NCBI RefSeq assembly: GCF_033763495.1
Contig: NZ_JANRKL010000148.1
Coordinates: 62,001-126,000, forward strand
DNA length: 64,000 nt
Origin: Haliscomenobacter sp033763495
GTDB lineage: Bacteria; Bacteroidota; Bacteroidia; Chitinophagales; Saprospiraceae
Direction: 5' to 3'
Shown: piece by piece, positions 26,895 through 36,762 of the stretch
Numbering within the stretch: the stretch's first letter is position 1
Layout of the letters: every line of letters begins with the position of its first letter
Notes under the pieces: generated by a model
Seen by the model: the letters and a program-made list of their open reading frames with translations, nothing else
The model's database searches: none
Told to the model about the DNA's origin: nothing
Program-made: the position numbers and the translations under genes

Positions 26895-29800
26895 ATGGAC
26901 AACAAAACACTCATTTACGAAAGTGCCAATTCCCGCCTATTTTTGTTGGAAGGTGGAGAATCAGCCTCCAGATTGGTACTCAAGGAACAAAAGAGAACGC
27001 ATAAATCCATCCATAAACTGGTTCACATCTACGAGCTACTCAAGCAGGTGGATGTGCCGGGCATTGCCCAAACCATCAGTTATGATTATACGGGTGCTAC
27101 TCCTCACGTCGTTTTTAAGTTCGTAGAAGGGGAAAGCCTACACAACTTGTTGAGAAAGGGGCCCCTTCCCTTGGAGCAATTTTTTAACATTGCTATTTCC
27201 ATTTGTGAGAGCCTCAGTGAATTGCACCAATTGGGAATCCTGCACAAAGACATCAATCCCAACAACATCATTTGGAATGCAGCCACTGCTCAAGCTACCC
27301 TGATCGATTTTGATGGCGCAACTTCCATTAAACAGGCCCAAAGACAGCTAAACGACCCCGGCAGATTAGAAGGTACCTTGGCCTACATTTCACCTGAACA
27401 AACCGGGCGGATCAATCGGGAAGTAGACTTTCGCAGCGATCTCTATTCTCTGGGGGCTACCTTTTACGAGCTCTTGAGTGGGGTAACCCCTTTTGATTTT
27501 GAGGACCCCGCAGCAATGATTTATGCCCAGATCGCCAAAACTCCTCCGCCCCTCAACGCACACAATGCCCATTTGCCTTCTGCACTGGTGAAGCTAGTAG
27601 CCAAATTACTGGAAAAAGAAGCCGCGAAACGGTACCAATCGGCCAAGGGCCTAAAATACGACCTGGAATCCATCCAGACTGCATTAAACAATGGGGGAAG
27701 CCCTGATGCTGAGATGGACATCGTGCTGGGGAGTCGCGATTTTTCGGATACCCTACAATTTGCTCAAAAACTATACGGCAGGTCTTTCGCTGTTGAGCAG
27801 TTGCAGGAGCAATTAGGTCTGGCGCGCAGTGGGCAAACCCGACTGGTCGTAATAGAAGGTGGCTCGGGCACCGGAAAATCTTCGCTGGTTAATGAGTTGA
27901 ATAAATCGTTTTTGGAATGCAACTGCCTGTTCACCAAAGGCAAGTTTGATCAGTATCGCCGCGACACCCCTTATCTGGCCTGGATTCAGGTGTTTGAACA
28001 TTTTATTGCTCAAGTGTTGAGCAGCAGCGACCTCAACCTAAATCGTTGGAAGGACATCCTCAACGAAGCACTGGGTGAAAATGGACAAGTGCTTTCAGCG
28101 CTTATCCCTTCATTGCAATTGGTAACAGGTAAAGCCCCTTCAGTTGAAAAGCTGGGTGGTATTGAGGCACAAGTCCGTTTTAATTTTTTGTTGGAAGCAT
28201 TTCTAGTGGCCATTTGTCGACCGGAGCACCCCCTTGTGATTTTTCTTGACGATTTGCAATGGGCAGATCCCGCTTCCCAACAGATTCTACAGCTCATTAT
28301 TGACAATAAGAACCTGAAACATTTATTGCTCATCACAGCAATTCGCCCTCCCGAGGAGGACCACAGTGGGAGTATACAGTTATTTGGACAAGGCCTCAAT
28401 ACCAACGAGGTTTTGTATCTAGAGTTGGCCGATCTCAACAAGCAAGAAGTTGGAGAATGGCTCAGGGATACCCTGACGCCGTGCAACCCCCAAACGCTTG
28501 ATCAATTGGGGGCTCTGGTGTACAGCAAAACCTTGGGAAATGCCTTTTTTACCCGCCGTTTCGTTCAATCGCTATACGACCAGGGGCTGCTTTATTTTGA
28601 TCACCAGGTAGAAAAATGGGCCATCAAAGAAAGTGAAATTGCTAAAGCCCAGATGACGGATAATGTGGTCAAATTTATGACCCAAAAAATCACTGAACTC
28701 GATCCTGAATCTGTCAATGCCCTGAAAAAAGCAGCGGTCATTGGCAATGAATTTGATGGAACCTTACTGCAACACCTTCTCGGTGAGGCGGTCGATCTGG
28801 ACTATGTGTTGCAGCTCCCTCTGCGGGAAGGGTTCATCGAGATTTTCCCTCAGCTGGAAACCCCGCGTTATGCCTTTGTGCACGATCGCATTTACCAGGC
28901 GGTGAGTGAAATGAACGAAGCTGAAGAGCAGGTAAAAATCAACTATGAAATCGTTCTTCGTTTGTTGAGCGATATCCCGGAGGAAGAATGGCAGGAAAAA
29001 GCTTTTTTATTGGCCACCCATTTAAACCAGGCTCGTCCCTTGCTGCATCATCCTGATCACCTGCAGGCGCTCATTCAGGTGAACCTGCTGGCGGGCAGAA
29101 GGGCGAAATCTGCCAATGCCTACGCTCAGGCCATTCAGTTTTTGGAAATAGGTTTCGCTGAACATACTCGTTTGGGGCAGCAGACTGAAAACCTCGAATT
29201 CAGTTTCTTGTGTGAGCTGCTGGAAACTTACTACCTCGATGGCCAATTTGACCAGGGTGAGCAATGTGTGGCCAAACTTCGGGCCTTGTCGCTCAACCGG
29301 GCGCAACAGCGTCAGGCACTGCAACTTGAAATCCGTTTGCACAAAGCCAAAATCGATTTTCCGGCGGCCATTCGAACCGGCATTGAGGCCCTGAATTTAT
29401 TGGGGGTAAAATTGCCTCAGAACCCCGGACAGTTTGACATTCTGAGCAGTTTTATATCCACCCAACTCAGTTTGCGCAAAAAGTCACCCGCACAGATTCT
29501 GAAGCAAGCCAAAATTCAGGATGACGACAAACTGGCTGCGCTACAAATCATGTCAGAGCTAGGTTTGGCTGCGTACCAAAGCAAGCAAAACCTGTTGCCG
29601 GTGATGACCCTGAAAGCTGTTCAATTGGCAGCCACTTATGGAAACTCAGAGTACAGTCCGGCGGACTACAATGTATACGGGTTCATCCTGAGCCAGATGG
29701 GGAATTTCAAAAGCATGCAGGCCTATGCTTTGATGTCTTTGCAGTTGGTTGATCAAGTAGAAATCAGTACGTCCATGCGGGCCAAACACCTGATGACCTA

Positions 29801-31925
29801 CAATGGCCTGACCCGACATTGGTTTGAACATCCGACCAAAACCTTGAGTTCTTTGTTGCATGGCCATCAACTTGGACGAGCTTCGGGTGACCTCGATGTA
29901 GTGGTGACTTCTCTGTTGTTGTATTACGACACCGCTTTGCTTACGGGCCAAAATCTTGAAGAATTGGCTGAGTTTGTTCGGGAAGGGCAGCGACTTTGCC
30001 TGCAACTCGGGCAAAAACTGGGGGATCAATACTTCAATTGGAGCATCAAATACGTTGATGCCTTGTTGAATGCGAGCACCCATTTTGACTTCAATTTTGA
30101 GGATGAAGAAAATGCTTTTGTCAGTACCAATGACTCAAATGGGCTGTGCAAACTGGCCATTCTCTCGAGTTTTCACCATTATCAGTGCGGACGATATGAA
30201 GAAGGCCTTGTTATGCTGCAAAAATTGCATCGTTTTCCACTTAGTTTGAAAGGAATACAGATATCGGCCTGGTTGCCTTTTTTTCAGGGCCTCCTTGCCG
30301 CCGAAGTTTTGGAAAAAGATTCCCAAAGCAAAGCTGCTCGCCGGGAATTTAAGCAGGCCACTCAACAATTGAAAAGCTATAGTGCGTTCAATCCCAATAA
30401 CTTTGGGCACCGCAAACGCACCCTTGATGGCCTCGGGTTGTGGGTAAAGGGTAAAAAATACAAGGCCATTCAGGTGCTACGGCAGGCCAATGAAGAGGCC
30501 ATCGAACAGGAATTTCACCTCGATCAGGCGCTGATTTCCTGGAAAATTGCGCGCAGTTATGCCCAACTTGGCGAACATGACCAGGCCAACACCTGGGCAA
30601 AGGCTGCTTACCACTTGTTTGCAGGGCGCAATCATCACCTGGCCACCCAGCAAATTTCCCAAGATTTTGCAATTCAAAGTTTTGAAAAAGAACCTGGCTC
30701 CACCAAATCCAGCACAGAAATAGCCGACAGCAGCAGATTGGACCTCAATACCGTGATCAAGTCTTTACAAACCATCTCCGCTGAAGTAGTTTTTGATAAT
30801 TTGGTGCAGAAACTACTCGACTTCGTGGCTGAAAATGCAGGAGCAGACAAAGGGGTTCTCTTTTTGGATAAAAACCCTGAATGGTTGGCTGCCCACGATC
30901 CGGGTCGCAAAATCCTGGAACTGCTGTCCTTACAAGATATAGATCAACACCAAGATAAGTTGGCGGTCCAAATCGTACAGTATTGCCTACGTACCGGAGA
31001 GTCCATCATTCTAGAAACCGCACACCGCAACGAACAATTTGCCAGTGATCCCTATCTGCTTCAACGGCAGCCCAACTCTTTGCTGAGTATCCCGCTTAAA
31101 ACCCAGGGTAAGGTGATTGGGTTGCTTTACCTGGAAAATACCCTGGTGGAAGGGGCCTTCAAAAATGAACGCAGCGAGCTGCTCCGCCTGTTGGCATCAC
31201 AACTGGCCATTTCGGTTGAGAATGCATTTTTGTACGAAAACCTCGAACACCTGATTCAAGAGCGCACGCAGCAGCTTGAACATGAAAAACAACAATCCGA
31301 ACGTTTGCTCCTCAATATTCTACCGCTTGAAGTAGCCAACGAACTCAAAGCCAAGGGCAGTGCTGAGGCTACCCAATACGACTCCGTTAGCGTTTTGTTT
31401 ACCGATTTTATCAACTTCACCCAGGTCAGCGAACAGCTTAAACCCAAGGACCTGGTCGGAAAACTGGATACCTGTTTTCGTGCTTTTGATGAAATCATCG
31501 AGCGCCACGGGCTGGAAAAAATCAAAACGGTGGGCGACGCGTATATTGCCGTTTGTGGATTGCCGATTGCCGACCCGGAGCACGCCGTCAAGACAGTACG
31601 GGCTGCGCAGGACATCCGCCATTTTATCGAGGACTTCAACCAAAGAGAAAACATTTTTGCCATAAGAATTGGGATACACTCAGGCCCGGTGGTAGCGGGC
31701 ATTGTAGGATCTAAAAAATTCCAGTACGATATTTGGGGCGATACCGTTAACATGGCTGCGCGGATGGAACAACACTCCGAAAAAGGAAAGATCAATATTT
31801 CTCAGGCGACTTACCAATTGGTTTCGTCCAATTTTGAGTGTGTACATCGGGGAAAAATCAAGGCCAAAAACAAGGGGGAAATTGATATGTATTTTGTAGG
31901 GGATGTTGGGGGAGGTGTTTTGTAA
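26895..31925 (+). CDS. Multidomain Ser/Thr kinase - AAA ATPase - TPR - GAF - class III adenylate cyclase
   Basis: 1676 residues. The kinase domain (about 1-265) has Lys30, HKDINPNN (Asp119, Asn124) and DFD (138-140) in place of HRD and DFG. An AAA_16/STAND-type ATPase follows with Walker A GGSGTGKS (322-329) and Walker B-like LVIFLDDLQWAD. A long helical/TPR-like region runs about 650-1270, a GAF domain about 1282-1440, then a coiled coil and a class III cyclase. Metal aspartates are FTDF (Asp1504) and GDAY (Asp1548); Lys1544 (IKTVGD) and Asp1612 (YDIWGD) are the ATP-selecting pair, so cAMP is the predicted product. The layout parallels cyanobacterial kinase-AAA-GAF hybrids, but the output is a cyclase. 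Probably cytoplasmic; no membrane segment is seen. Confidence 0.92.
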   Translation: MDNKTLIYESANSRLFLLEGGESASRLVLKEQKRTHKSIHKLVHIYELLKQVDVPGIAQTISYDYTGATPHVVFKFVEGESLHNLLRKGPLPLEQFFNIAISICESLSELHQLGILHKDINPNNIIWNAATAQATLIDFDGATSIKQAQRQLNDPGRLEGTLAYISPEQTGRINREVDFRSDLYSLGATFYELLSGVTPFDFEDPAAMIYAQIAKTPPPLNAHNAHLPSALVKLVAKLLEKEAAKRYQSAKGLKYDLESIQTALNNGGSPDAEMDIVLGSRDFSDTLQFAQKLYGRSFAVEQLQEQLGLARSGQTRLVVIEGGSGTGKSSLVNELNKSFLECNCLFTKGKFDQYRRDTPYLAWIQVFEHFIAQVLSSSDLNLNRWKDILNEALGENGQVLSALIPSLQLVTGKAPSVEKLGGIEAQVRFNFLLEAFLVAICRPEHPLVIFLDDLQWADPASQQILQLIIDNKNLKHLLLITAIRPPEEDHSGSIQLFGQGLNTNEVLYLELADLNKQEVGEWLRDTLTPCNPQTLDQLGALVYSKTLGNAFFTRRFVQSLYDQGLLYFDHQVEKWAIKESEIAKAQMTDNVVKFMTQKITELDPESVNALKKAAVIGNEFDGTLLQHLLGEAVDLDYVLQLPLREGFIEIFPQLETPRYAFVHDRIYQAVSEMNEAEEQVKINYEIVLRLLSDIPEEEWQEKAFLLATHLNQARPLLHHPDHLQALIQVNLLAGRRAKSANAYAQAIQFLEIGFAEHTRLGQQTENLEFSFLCELLETYYLDGQFDQGEQCVAKLRALSLNRAQQRQALQLEIRLHKAKIDFPAAIRTGIEALNLLGVKLPQNPGQFDILSSFISTQLSLRKKSPAQILKQAKIQDDDKLAALQIMSELGLAAYQSKQNLLPVMTLKAVQLAATYGNSEYSPADYNVYGFILSQMGNFKSMQAYALMSLQLVDQVEISTSMRAKHLMTYNGLTRHWFEHPTKTLSSLLHGHQLGRASGDLDVVVTSLLLYYDTALLTGQNLEELAEFVREGQRLCLQLGQKLGDQYFNWSIKYVDALLNASTHFDFNFEDEENAFVSTNDSNGLCKLAILSSFHHYQCGRYEEGLVMLQKLHRFPLSLKGIQISAWLPFFQGLLAAEVLEKDSQSKAARREFKQATQQLKSYSAFNPNNFGHRKRTLDGLGLWVKGKKYKAIQVLRQANEEAIEQEFHLDQALISWKIARSYAQLGEHDQANTWAKAAYHLFAGRNHHLATQQISQDFAIQSFEKEPGSTKSSTEIADSSRLDLNTVIKSLQTISAEVVFDNLVQKLLDFVAENAGADKGVLFLDKNPEWLAAHDPGRKILELLSLQDIDQHQDKLAVQIVQYCLRTGESIILETAHRNEQFASDPYLLQRQPNSLLSIPLKTQGKVIGLLYLENTLVEGAFKNERSELLRLLASQLAISVENAFLYENLEHLIQERTQQLEHEKQQSERLLLNILPLEVANELKAKGSAEATQYDSVSVLFTDFINFTQVSEQLKPKDLVGKLDTCFRAFDEIIERHGLEKIKTVGDAYIAVCGLPIADPEHAVKTVRAAQDIRHFIEDFNQRENIFAIRIGIHSGPVVAGIVGSKKFQYDIWGDTVNMAARMEQHSEKGKINISQATYQLVSSNFECVHRGKIKAKNKGEIDMYFVGDVGGGVL

Positions 31926-31933
31926 ACCCTGGG

Positions 31934-32695
31934 TTACAAATCCTTTTTCCGCATCACCCCACAAATTATCCCCGTCGCCACTCCCGCATTCAGCGACTCC
32001 GCCCCGCCATTCACATGCCTTGGAATCGAAATCGCCCGATCAATCAAGGGAATGTACTCCTCCCGAATCCCCTTGCCCTCGTTGCCGATGATCAGCAAAG
32101 CCGGATGTTGCACCTGTACCGAAAACACATTCTCCCCACTCAAGAGCGCCCCATAAGTCGTCAAGCTGGGAATTCCCGCTTTGAGTGTAGGCAGCTCCAC
32201 GATCGCCGTTTTGATCCGCAAAAAGGAGCCCATCGTGGCCTGGATCACTTTCGGATTGTAGAGCTCCACACAATCCGGCGACAAAAACACCTGCAGAATC
32301 CCGAACCAATCGGCGATGCGCAAGATGGTGCCCAGGTTGCCCGGATCCTGAATGCCATCGAGGTACAAAGCCAAATCCGTAGAAAAATGCTTAGCCCAGT
32401 CAAATTCGGCGGGCATTTTGACAATAGCCAGCACCTGATTGGGCGTTTGAAGGGTAGAGATCTTTTCCAGTTCGGTGGCACTGATGGAAATGATTTCTAT
32501 TTTTCGCCCGGCAAATAAGGGTTCATGGCTTTCCAACCATTCCGGAAGCGCCAAAATACACTCCAAATCCCAATGAGGGGAAGCCACTAATTCGCGCACT
32601 ATTTTATCACCTTCGGCCAAAAAGCATTGCAGTTCGCTGCGAAACTTCTTCTTTTGCAGTGCCGTAATATATTTAATTTTGTTTTTTGAAAGCAT
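31934..32695 (-). CDS. SpoU/TrmH-family RNA 2'-O-methyltransferase
   Basis: 253 residues. An N-terminal RNA-binding-like substrate domain (about 5-95, KKKFRSELQCFLAEGDKIV) precedes the SPOUT knot: motif 1 LDGIQDPGNLGTILRIADWF, motif 2 LLIIGNEGKGI and motif 3 ISIPRHVNGGAESLNAGVAT. These supply the deep-trefoil-knot SAM site and the catalytic Arg. Target is rRNA or tRNA; the exact site cannot be told. It is divergent from tamL with only 18 bases between starts, so the promoters overlap. This pairing is common in Bacteroidota. Confidence 0.93.
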   Translation of the reverse strand: MLSKNKIKYITALQKKKFRSELQCFLAEGDKIVRELVASPHWDLECILALPEWLESHEPLFAGRKIEIISISATELEKISTLQTPNQVLAIVKMPAEFDWAKHFSTDLALYLDGIQDPGNLGTILRIADWFGILQVFLSPDCVELYNPKVIQATMGSFLRIKTAIVELPTLKAGIPSLTTYGALLSGENVFSVQVQHPALLIIGNEGKGIREEYIPLIDRAISIPRHVNGGAESLNAGVATGIICGVMRKKDL

Positions 32696-32713
32696 AGTGA
32701 TCCAGTAGAAACC

Positions 32714-35161
32714 ATGTCGAAATCAAAGTACAATCCACTGTGGATAAGTTTGGCCTTAGGCCTGTTGCTGAGTAGCTGTAATACTACAAAGTTTTTGGAT
32801 GTTGATCAATTTCTGCTGAAAAAAAACCAGCTGCTGATCCACGAGGAAGAAAAACTACCCAACAAAGGTACCCTCACCTACGAGATGGAAACCTTGTACA
32901 AACAAAAGCCCAACAGCAACTTGTTCTTTGTGTTTCCCCGGGAATGGTTCTGGTTCAAAACCAATGAGCCCGGCGATACCTCGGGATTTGACCGTTGGCA
33001 ACGACGGGTTTTGAGTGAAACTCCAGCAATTTTTGACGAAAAACTGTGCAACGAAACAGAAATCGCCATCGAAGATTACCTCAAGAACAAAGGTTATTTT
33101 AATTCAGAAGCGATTTACGAAGAAGTGCTGCGCAAAAAAAAGGCCTGGGTGACCTACCATGTTTATCCTAAAAAACGCACTTTTATCGATACCCTGATTT
33201 ACCACTCCACCGATCGGAAAGTAGATTCCATGTTGCAAGTCCTCAAAAGGGAAAGCCTGCTCAAAAGTGGAGAGCCCCTGGATAGCAGACTTTACGATCA
33301 GGAAAAAGAACGCATTGCCTTGTACATGCGCAATCAGGGTTACGCCAATTTTTTGTCCAATTACGTGGCCCAATTGACAGCAGATACCAGTAGAAAAAAT
33401 AAAGGCGCCCTCGTCAATCTGGAAGTGCTTCCACCATTGGAAGATACTGTTCACCAATCGTTTAAAGTGGGAAAAATTGTGGTTTTCCCCTATTACTCTC
33501 CGGAACAGGAGTCGCCCTTACACCCCATGAAAGATACCCTCATTCAGGGGCTTATTTTTAGAAATGAACCGGACAGCAGTTTGTATTTCAGAAGTACAGT
33601 TTTGGTGGATGCCGTAAAAGCAAAAGTCGGAATGCCTTTTCGCCAAACCGATCTGGAAGCAACTCAACGCGAATTGGCGGCCAGTGGGGTATTCAAGTTT
33701 GTGCGCATCAAACAGCTACAAAATGCTGAAGACCCCCATTTGTTGGACATCTGGATCTTTTTGACACCCAACCCTCGCTTGGAAATGGGGCTTGACTTTG
33801 AGGTGAGTTTCACCAACCGGGCAACGCGAAATCAAAACCTGAACTTGATCGGGCTTTCTCTACGGCCTTCGGTCCGCAACCGAAACATCTTTAAAGGTGC
33901 AGAAACCCTGGTGACCAGCTTGAAAGCAGGGGTTGAAATCAATCGACTCGCTTCCCAGGAGCGTTTGTTCAATACCCTGGATATTGGGTTTCAAAACGAC
34001 CTTTACCTACCTAAATTCAAGGATTACCTGGGCATCTGGAAATTGGTGGATGATGTGACCAGCAGCAAAAAAAAGCCACAACCAGGGGGCGGTTTGTACA
34101 ACTTATTGAAGGAAAACGCTTCCAGTAGATTTTCACTGGGTTATAGTTACACCAGATTCATTGATTTTTACGACATCAGCATTTTTAACATGAACTATGG
34201 CTTTGAATTCAAACAAAGCAAACAAAGAACCTACTCCATCACCAACTTTGCCGCCGAATATTTCAAATCCAAATTAACCCCTACCTTTATTGATGTATTT
34301 GACAACCCGCTGCTGATCCGCAGCTTTGACTCTCGTTTCATTGTCAGCTTATTGTTTCGGGAGATCAATTACGATTACATTGGCAAAACCAATAGCCGGG
34401 GCGAAAACATCCAGACCGGGATTAGTTTTGAAACGGCGGGTAGTGAATTGTCGGCCATCAACAGCATTACCAATGCCATCACAGGGAAGAAGGATACTTT
34501 CGACATCGACAAAATTGATTTTGCCCAATACGCCTTATTGGAAACCTCCTTGAAATACTATCGCCAATTTACTCCCAAAACCACGTTGGCTGCCCGCCTG
34601 GGGTTTGGCATTGTGCGCCCATTCGGCACTTCGGATTTGGTGCCCTTTATCAAACAATTCAGCGCAGGAGGGCCCAACAGTATCCGGGCCTGGCCTGCCC
34701 GTGGACTCGGCCCCGGAGGCTTCATCGATACCACAACTTTTAAAAATACGGGTGCCAACCGGAACCTGTACCTGGTGAATACCGGCGACTTGTGGTTGGA
34801 AGGCAACCTCGAATACCGCTTCAACATTTATTGGTTGCTCAACGGGGCTTTCTTTTTGGACGCTGGCAATGTTTGGAACATAAAAAAGGACCCCAGCCGC
34901 CCGGGATCCCCTTTCTTTTTCTCCGATCCAGACCGCCCTTCTGAAAACCCTATTCTAGGGCAGTACGATGCCTTTTACAAACAAATCGCCATAGGCAGCG
35001 GATTCGGTTTGCGTTTGGACATCCGCTATTTTATTCTCCGCCTCGATTTAGGTATGAAAATCCGCTATCCATACCGTTGGGATGGGGAGCATTTTTGGAA
35101 CCCTCCCAATCGTTGGTTCAAACGGATGAATTTGAATTTGGGGCTGGGTATGCCTTTTTAA
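32714..35161 (+). CDS. tamL: TamL-type lipoprotein Omp85 (BamA/TamA family)
   Basis: 815 residues. The leader LALGLLLSSCNTTKFL is a lipoprotein signal (Cys near 22), the feature that separates Bacteroidota TamL from proteobacterial TamA. POTRA-like domains occupy about 35-360 (IAIEDYLKNKGYFNSEAIYE, VGMPFRQTDLEATQRELAAS). A 16-stranded barrel follows, with the Omp85 signature region FSAGGPNSIRAWPARGLGPG (the RGxG-type motif) and the terminal NLGLGMPF. It should work with a TamB-like partner in outer-membrane assembly; no tamB lies in the window, since the next gene is an unrelated hydrolase. Confidence 0.9.
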   Translation: MSKSKYNPLWISLALGLLLSSCNTTKFLDVDQFLLKKNQLLIHEEEKLPNKGTLTYEMETLYKQKPNSNLFFVFPREWFWFKTNEPGDTSGFDRWQRRVLSETPAIFDEKLCNETEIAIEDYLKNKGYFNSEAIYEEVLRKKKAWVTYHVYPKKRTFIDTLIYHSTDRKVDSMLQVLKRESLLKSGEPLDSRLYDQEKERIALYMRNQGYANFLSNYVAQLTADTSRKNKGALVNLEVLPPLEDTVHQSFKVGKIVVFPYYSPEQESPLHPMKDTLIQGLIFRNEPDSSLYFRSTVLVDAVKAKVGMPFRQTDLEATQRELAASGVFKFVRIKQLQNAEDPHLLDIWIFLTPNPRLEMGLDFEVSFTNRATRNQNLNLIGLSLRPSVRNRNIFKGAETLVTSLKAGVEINRLASQERLFNTLDIGFQNDLYLPKFKDYLGIWKLVDDVTSSKKKPQPGGGLYNLLKENASSRFSLGYSYTRFIDFYDISIFNMNYGFEFKQSKQRTYSITNFAAEYFKSKLTPTFIDVFDNPLLIRSFDSRFIVSLLFREINYDYIGKTNSRGENIQTGISFETAGSELSAINSITNAITGKKDTFDIDKIDFAQYALLETSLKYYRQFTPKTTLAARLGFGIVRPFGTSDLVPFIKQFSAGGPNSIRAWPARGLGPGGFIDTTTFKNTGANRNLYLVNTGDLWLEGNLEYRFNIYWLLNGAFFLDAGNVWNIKKDPSRPGSPFFFSDPDRPSENPILGQYDAFYKQIAIGSGFGLRLDIRYFILRLDLGMKIRYPYRWDGEHFWNPPNRWFKRMNLNLGLGMPF

Positions 35162-35163
35162 AT

Positions 35164-35212
35164 GAGAAGTTGAGGCTGCCGCAGCGACTTGGGTAAGGGG
35201 CCTCAACTTCTC
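35164..35212. terminator. Stem-loop between tamL and convergent serine hydrolase
   Basis: GAGAAGTTGAGG (35164-35175) pairs perfectly with CCTCAACTTCTC (35201-35212). The loop contains a copy of the dispersed 22-mer also found at 3669-3690. It probably terminates both genes. Confidence 0.6.
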
Positions 35213-35222
35213 AACTCCTCAA

Positions 35223-36626
35223 CTAATTCCCCGCCATTATCCCCGCAATTTTCCCTTCATCCAATTCCATCTCGATTGTCAGCGGTGAGCCCGTAAAATT
35301 GATCGTAAAACCCCGGTCATGGACGTTGATGGTTGCCAATTCCAGGTTTTTGACTTCGCTGCCCAGTTGGGTCAATATCTTTACGTGTTGTTCAATCGGG
35401 AAGTCTTCTTTAAAGCGGGTGGCAAAGAGCTTGTCGATCATTGCCCTGATTTCCTTTTCCTCTCCCGAACTGATGGACTTGATGAAACTTTTGATCAAAG
35501 CATCATGTTCAGACTGATCCACTGGCACAGTTTTGGACGGGTCATTGATTTTGAGCGCAGGCACAAAGTCGGGCAAAATACAGGCGCGCGCACATTGGGA
35601 AGCCAATTGATGGTATTCACGTCTGGTTGCGTTGGTCATCAGGATCACGGTCAGGTCTTCGTCGATGTAGCGCAGGAAATCGCAGAAGTAAATACCGTTG
35701 CCGCCATTGTGCGCAATCAAGGTCGTTTGGCGTGGAGTGGGGAAATTTGTCCAACCATAGCCGTAAAAACTTCCTGCACCTTCTCCTTCTTCAATGTGGC
35801 GGGCGTAGTACTTGGCTTTGGCCTCTTTGCTCAGGATTTTTTCACCCAGCAGTGCCTCGTGCCATTTGTAGAGTTCTTCGACATTGCTCAAAATACCACC
35901 ATTGGCGCGGAGGTGCCAGTATGGACCATCGACGGCCCAGTTTTTTTCATTGATCTTGCCCCAATTGCGCTCGCGCCGGTAGCCAGTGGCCACATTGGTC
36001 GATTTGAAGCCGGGCAAAACGTAACCCGTTTGGGTCAAACCTGCTGGTTTGAAGAGGTGTTTGTTGAGGAAAACTTCATAGGGCTCTTTGGTTACTATTT
36101 CCAGGATAATGCCCAGCAAACTATACCCTACGTTCGAGTATTCGAAAGCATTACCTGGTTTGAAAAGCAAGGGTTGATTCATTGAAAGTTTGACAAACTC
36201 CGCTGTGGAGATGCTGTCGTAATCGTCGCCAATGCTACCCGGAAAACCAGCGCTATGGGTAAGCAGGTGGTGAAGGGTAATGCCCTGTTTGTCGGCAGGA
36301 ACATTGGGGAAATACTTGCTGATGGGGTCTTCCACTTTGAGTTTGCCCATCATTTCCAGTTTGAGGATGGCCGCCCCGGTGAATTGTTTGGTAACGGAGC
36401 CAATGCAGGAAATGGTTTGGGGGGTAAAGGCGGTTTTGGCCTCGCGATCGCTCAAGCCGTACCCTTTTTTGAATACCTGTCCTTTCCAGGCTACCAGCAC
36501 GCTACCGCTGAAGTTGTGTTGTTGGTTCAATTCGCTTAAAAAGCGGTCAATTTTGTCAAAAGCCGGGTTTTGCCCACTCAAATGGAAACAAAAAAGCAGG
36601 AGTAGGGCCAAAAAATGAATTTTCAT
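35223..36626 (-). CDS. Secreted serine hydrolase (class C beta-lactamase fold)
   Basis: 467 residues from the ATG at 36626, whose product opens with a signal peptide (MKIHFLALLLLFCFHLSGQN). Earlier in-frame ATGs give a long non-signal leader. SVTK (Ser77, Lys80) is the nucleophile motif, FEYSNVGY (Tyr163) the YxN motif and IAHNGGNG the KTG-equivalent. The C-terminal 110 residues are an extra domain. It is probably an esterase or peptidase, of the same superfamily as the 12046 gene but with a Sec rather than Tat signal. It is divergent from the histidine kinase gene. Confidence 0.9.
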   Translation of the reverse strand: MKIHFLALLLLFCFHLSGQNPAFDKIDRFLSELNQQHNFSGSVLVAWKGQVFKKGYGLSDREAKTAFTPQTISCIGSVTKQFTGAAILKLEMMGKLKVEDPISKYFPNVPADKQGITLHHLLTHSAGFPGSIGDDYDSISTAEFVKLSMNQPLLFKPGNAFEYSNVGYSLLGIILEIVTKEPYEVFLNKHLFKPAGLTQTGYVLPGFKSTNVATGYRRERNWGKINEKNWAVDGPYWHLRANGGILSNVEELYKWHEALLGEKILSKEAKAKYYARHIEEGEGAGSFYGYGWTNFPTPRQTTLIAHNGGNGIYFCDFLRYIDEDLTVILMTNATRREYHQLASQCARACILPDFVPALKINDPSKTVPVDQSEHDALIKSFIKSISSGEEKEIRAMIDKLFATRFKEDFPIEQHVKILTQLGSEVKNLELATINVHDRGFTINFTGSPLTIEMELDEGKIAGIMAGN

Positions 36627-36762
36627 AAGGATTGATTTTAGCATGCATTTTTTTGATTTCGATTCAAAATTGGGGGCTTTACGGCTGTTTTTCTGGAGCT
36701 TTATGTGAAATACCCCGGCTTTTATGTGAACTGGGAAGGGAAGTGGGAAAAAAGGGCCAATT

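Noticed and set aside
35319..36185. 288-codon open frame on the plus strand
   Set aside because: Antisense to the secreted serine hydrolase, whose SxxK and YxN motifs are intact.
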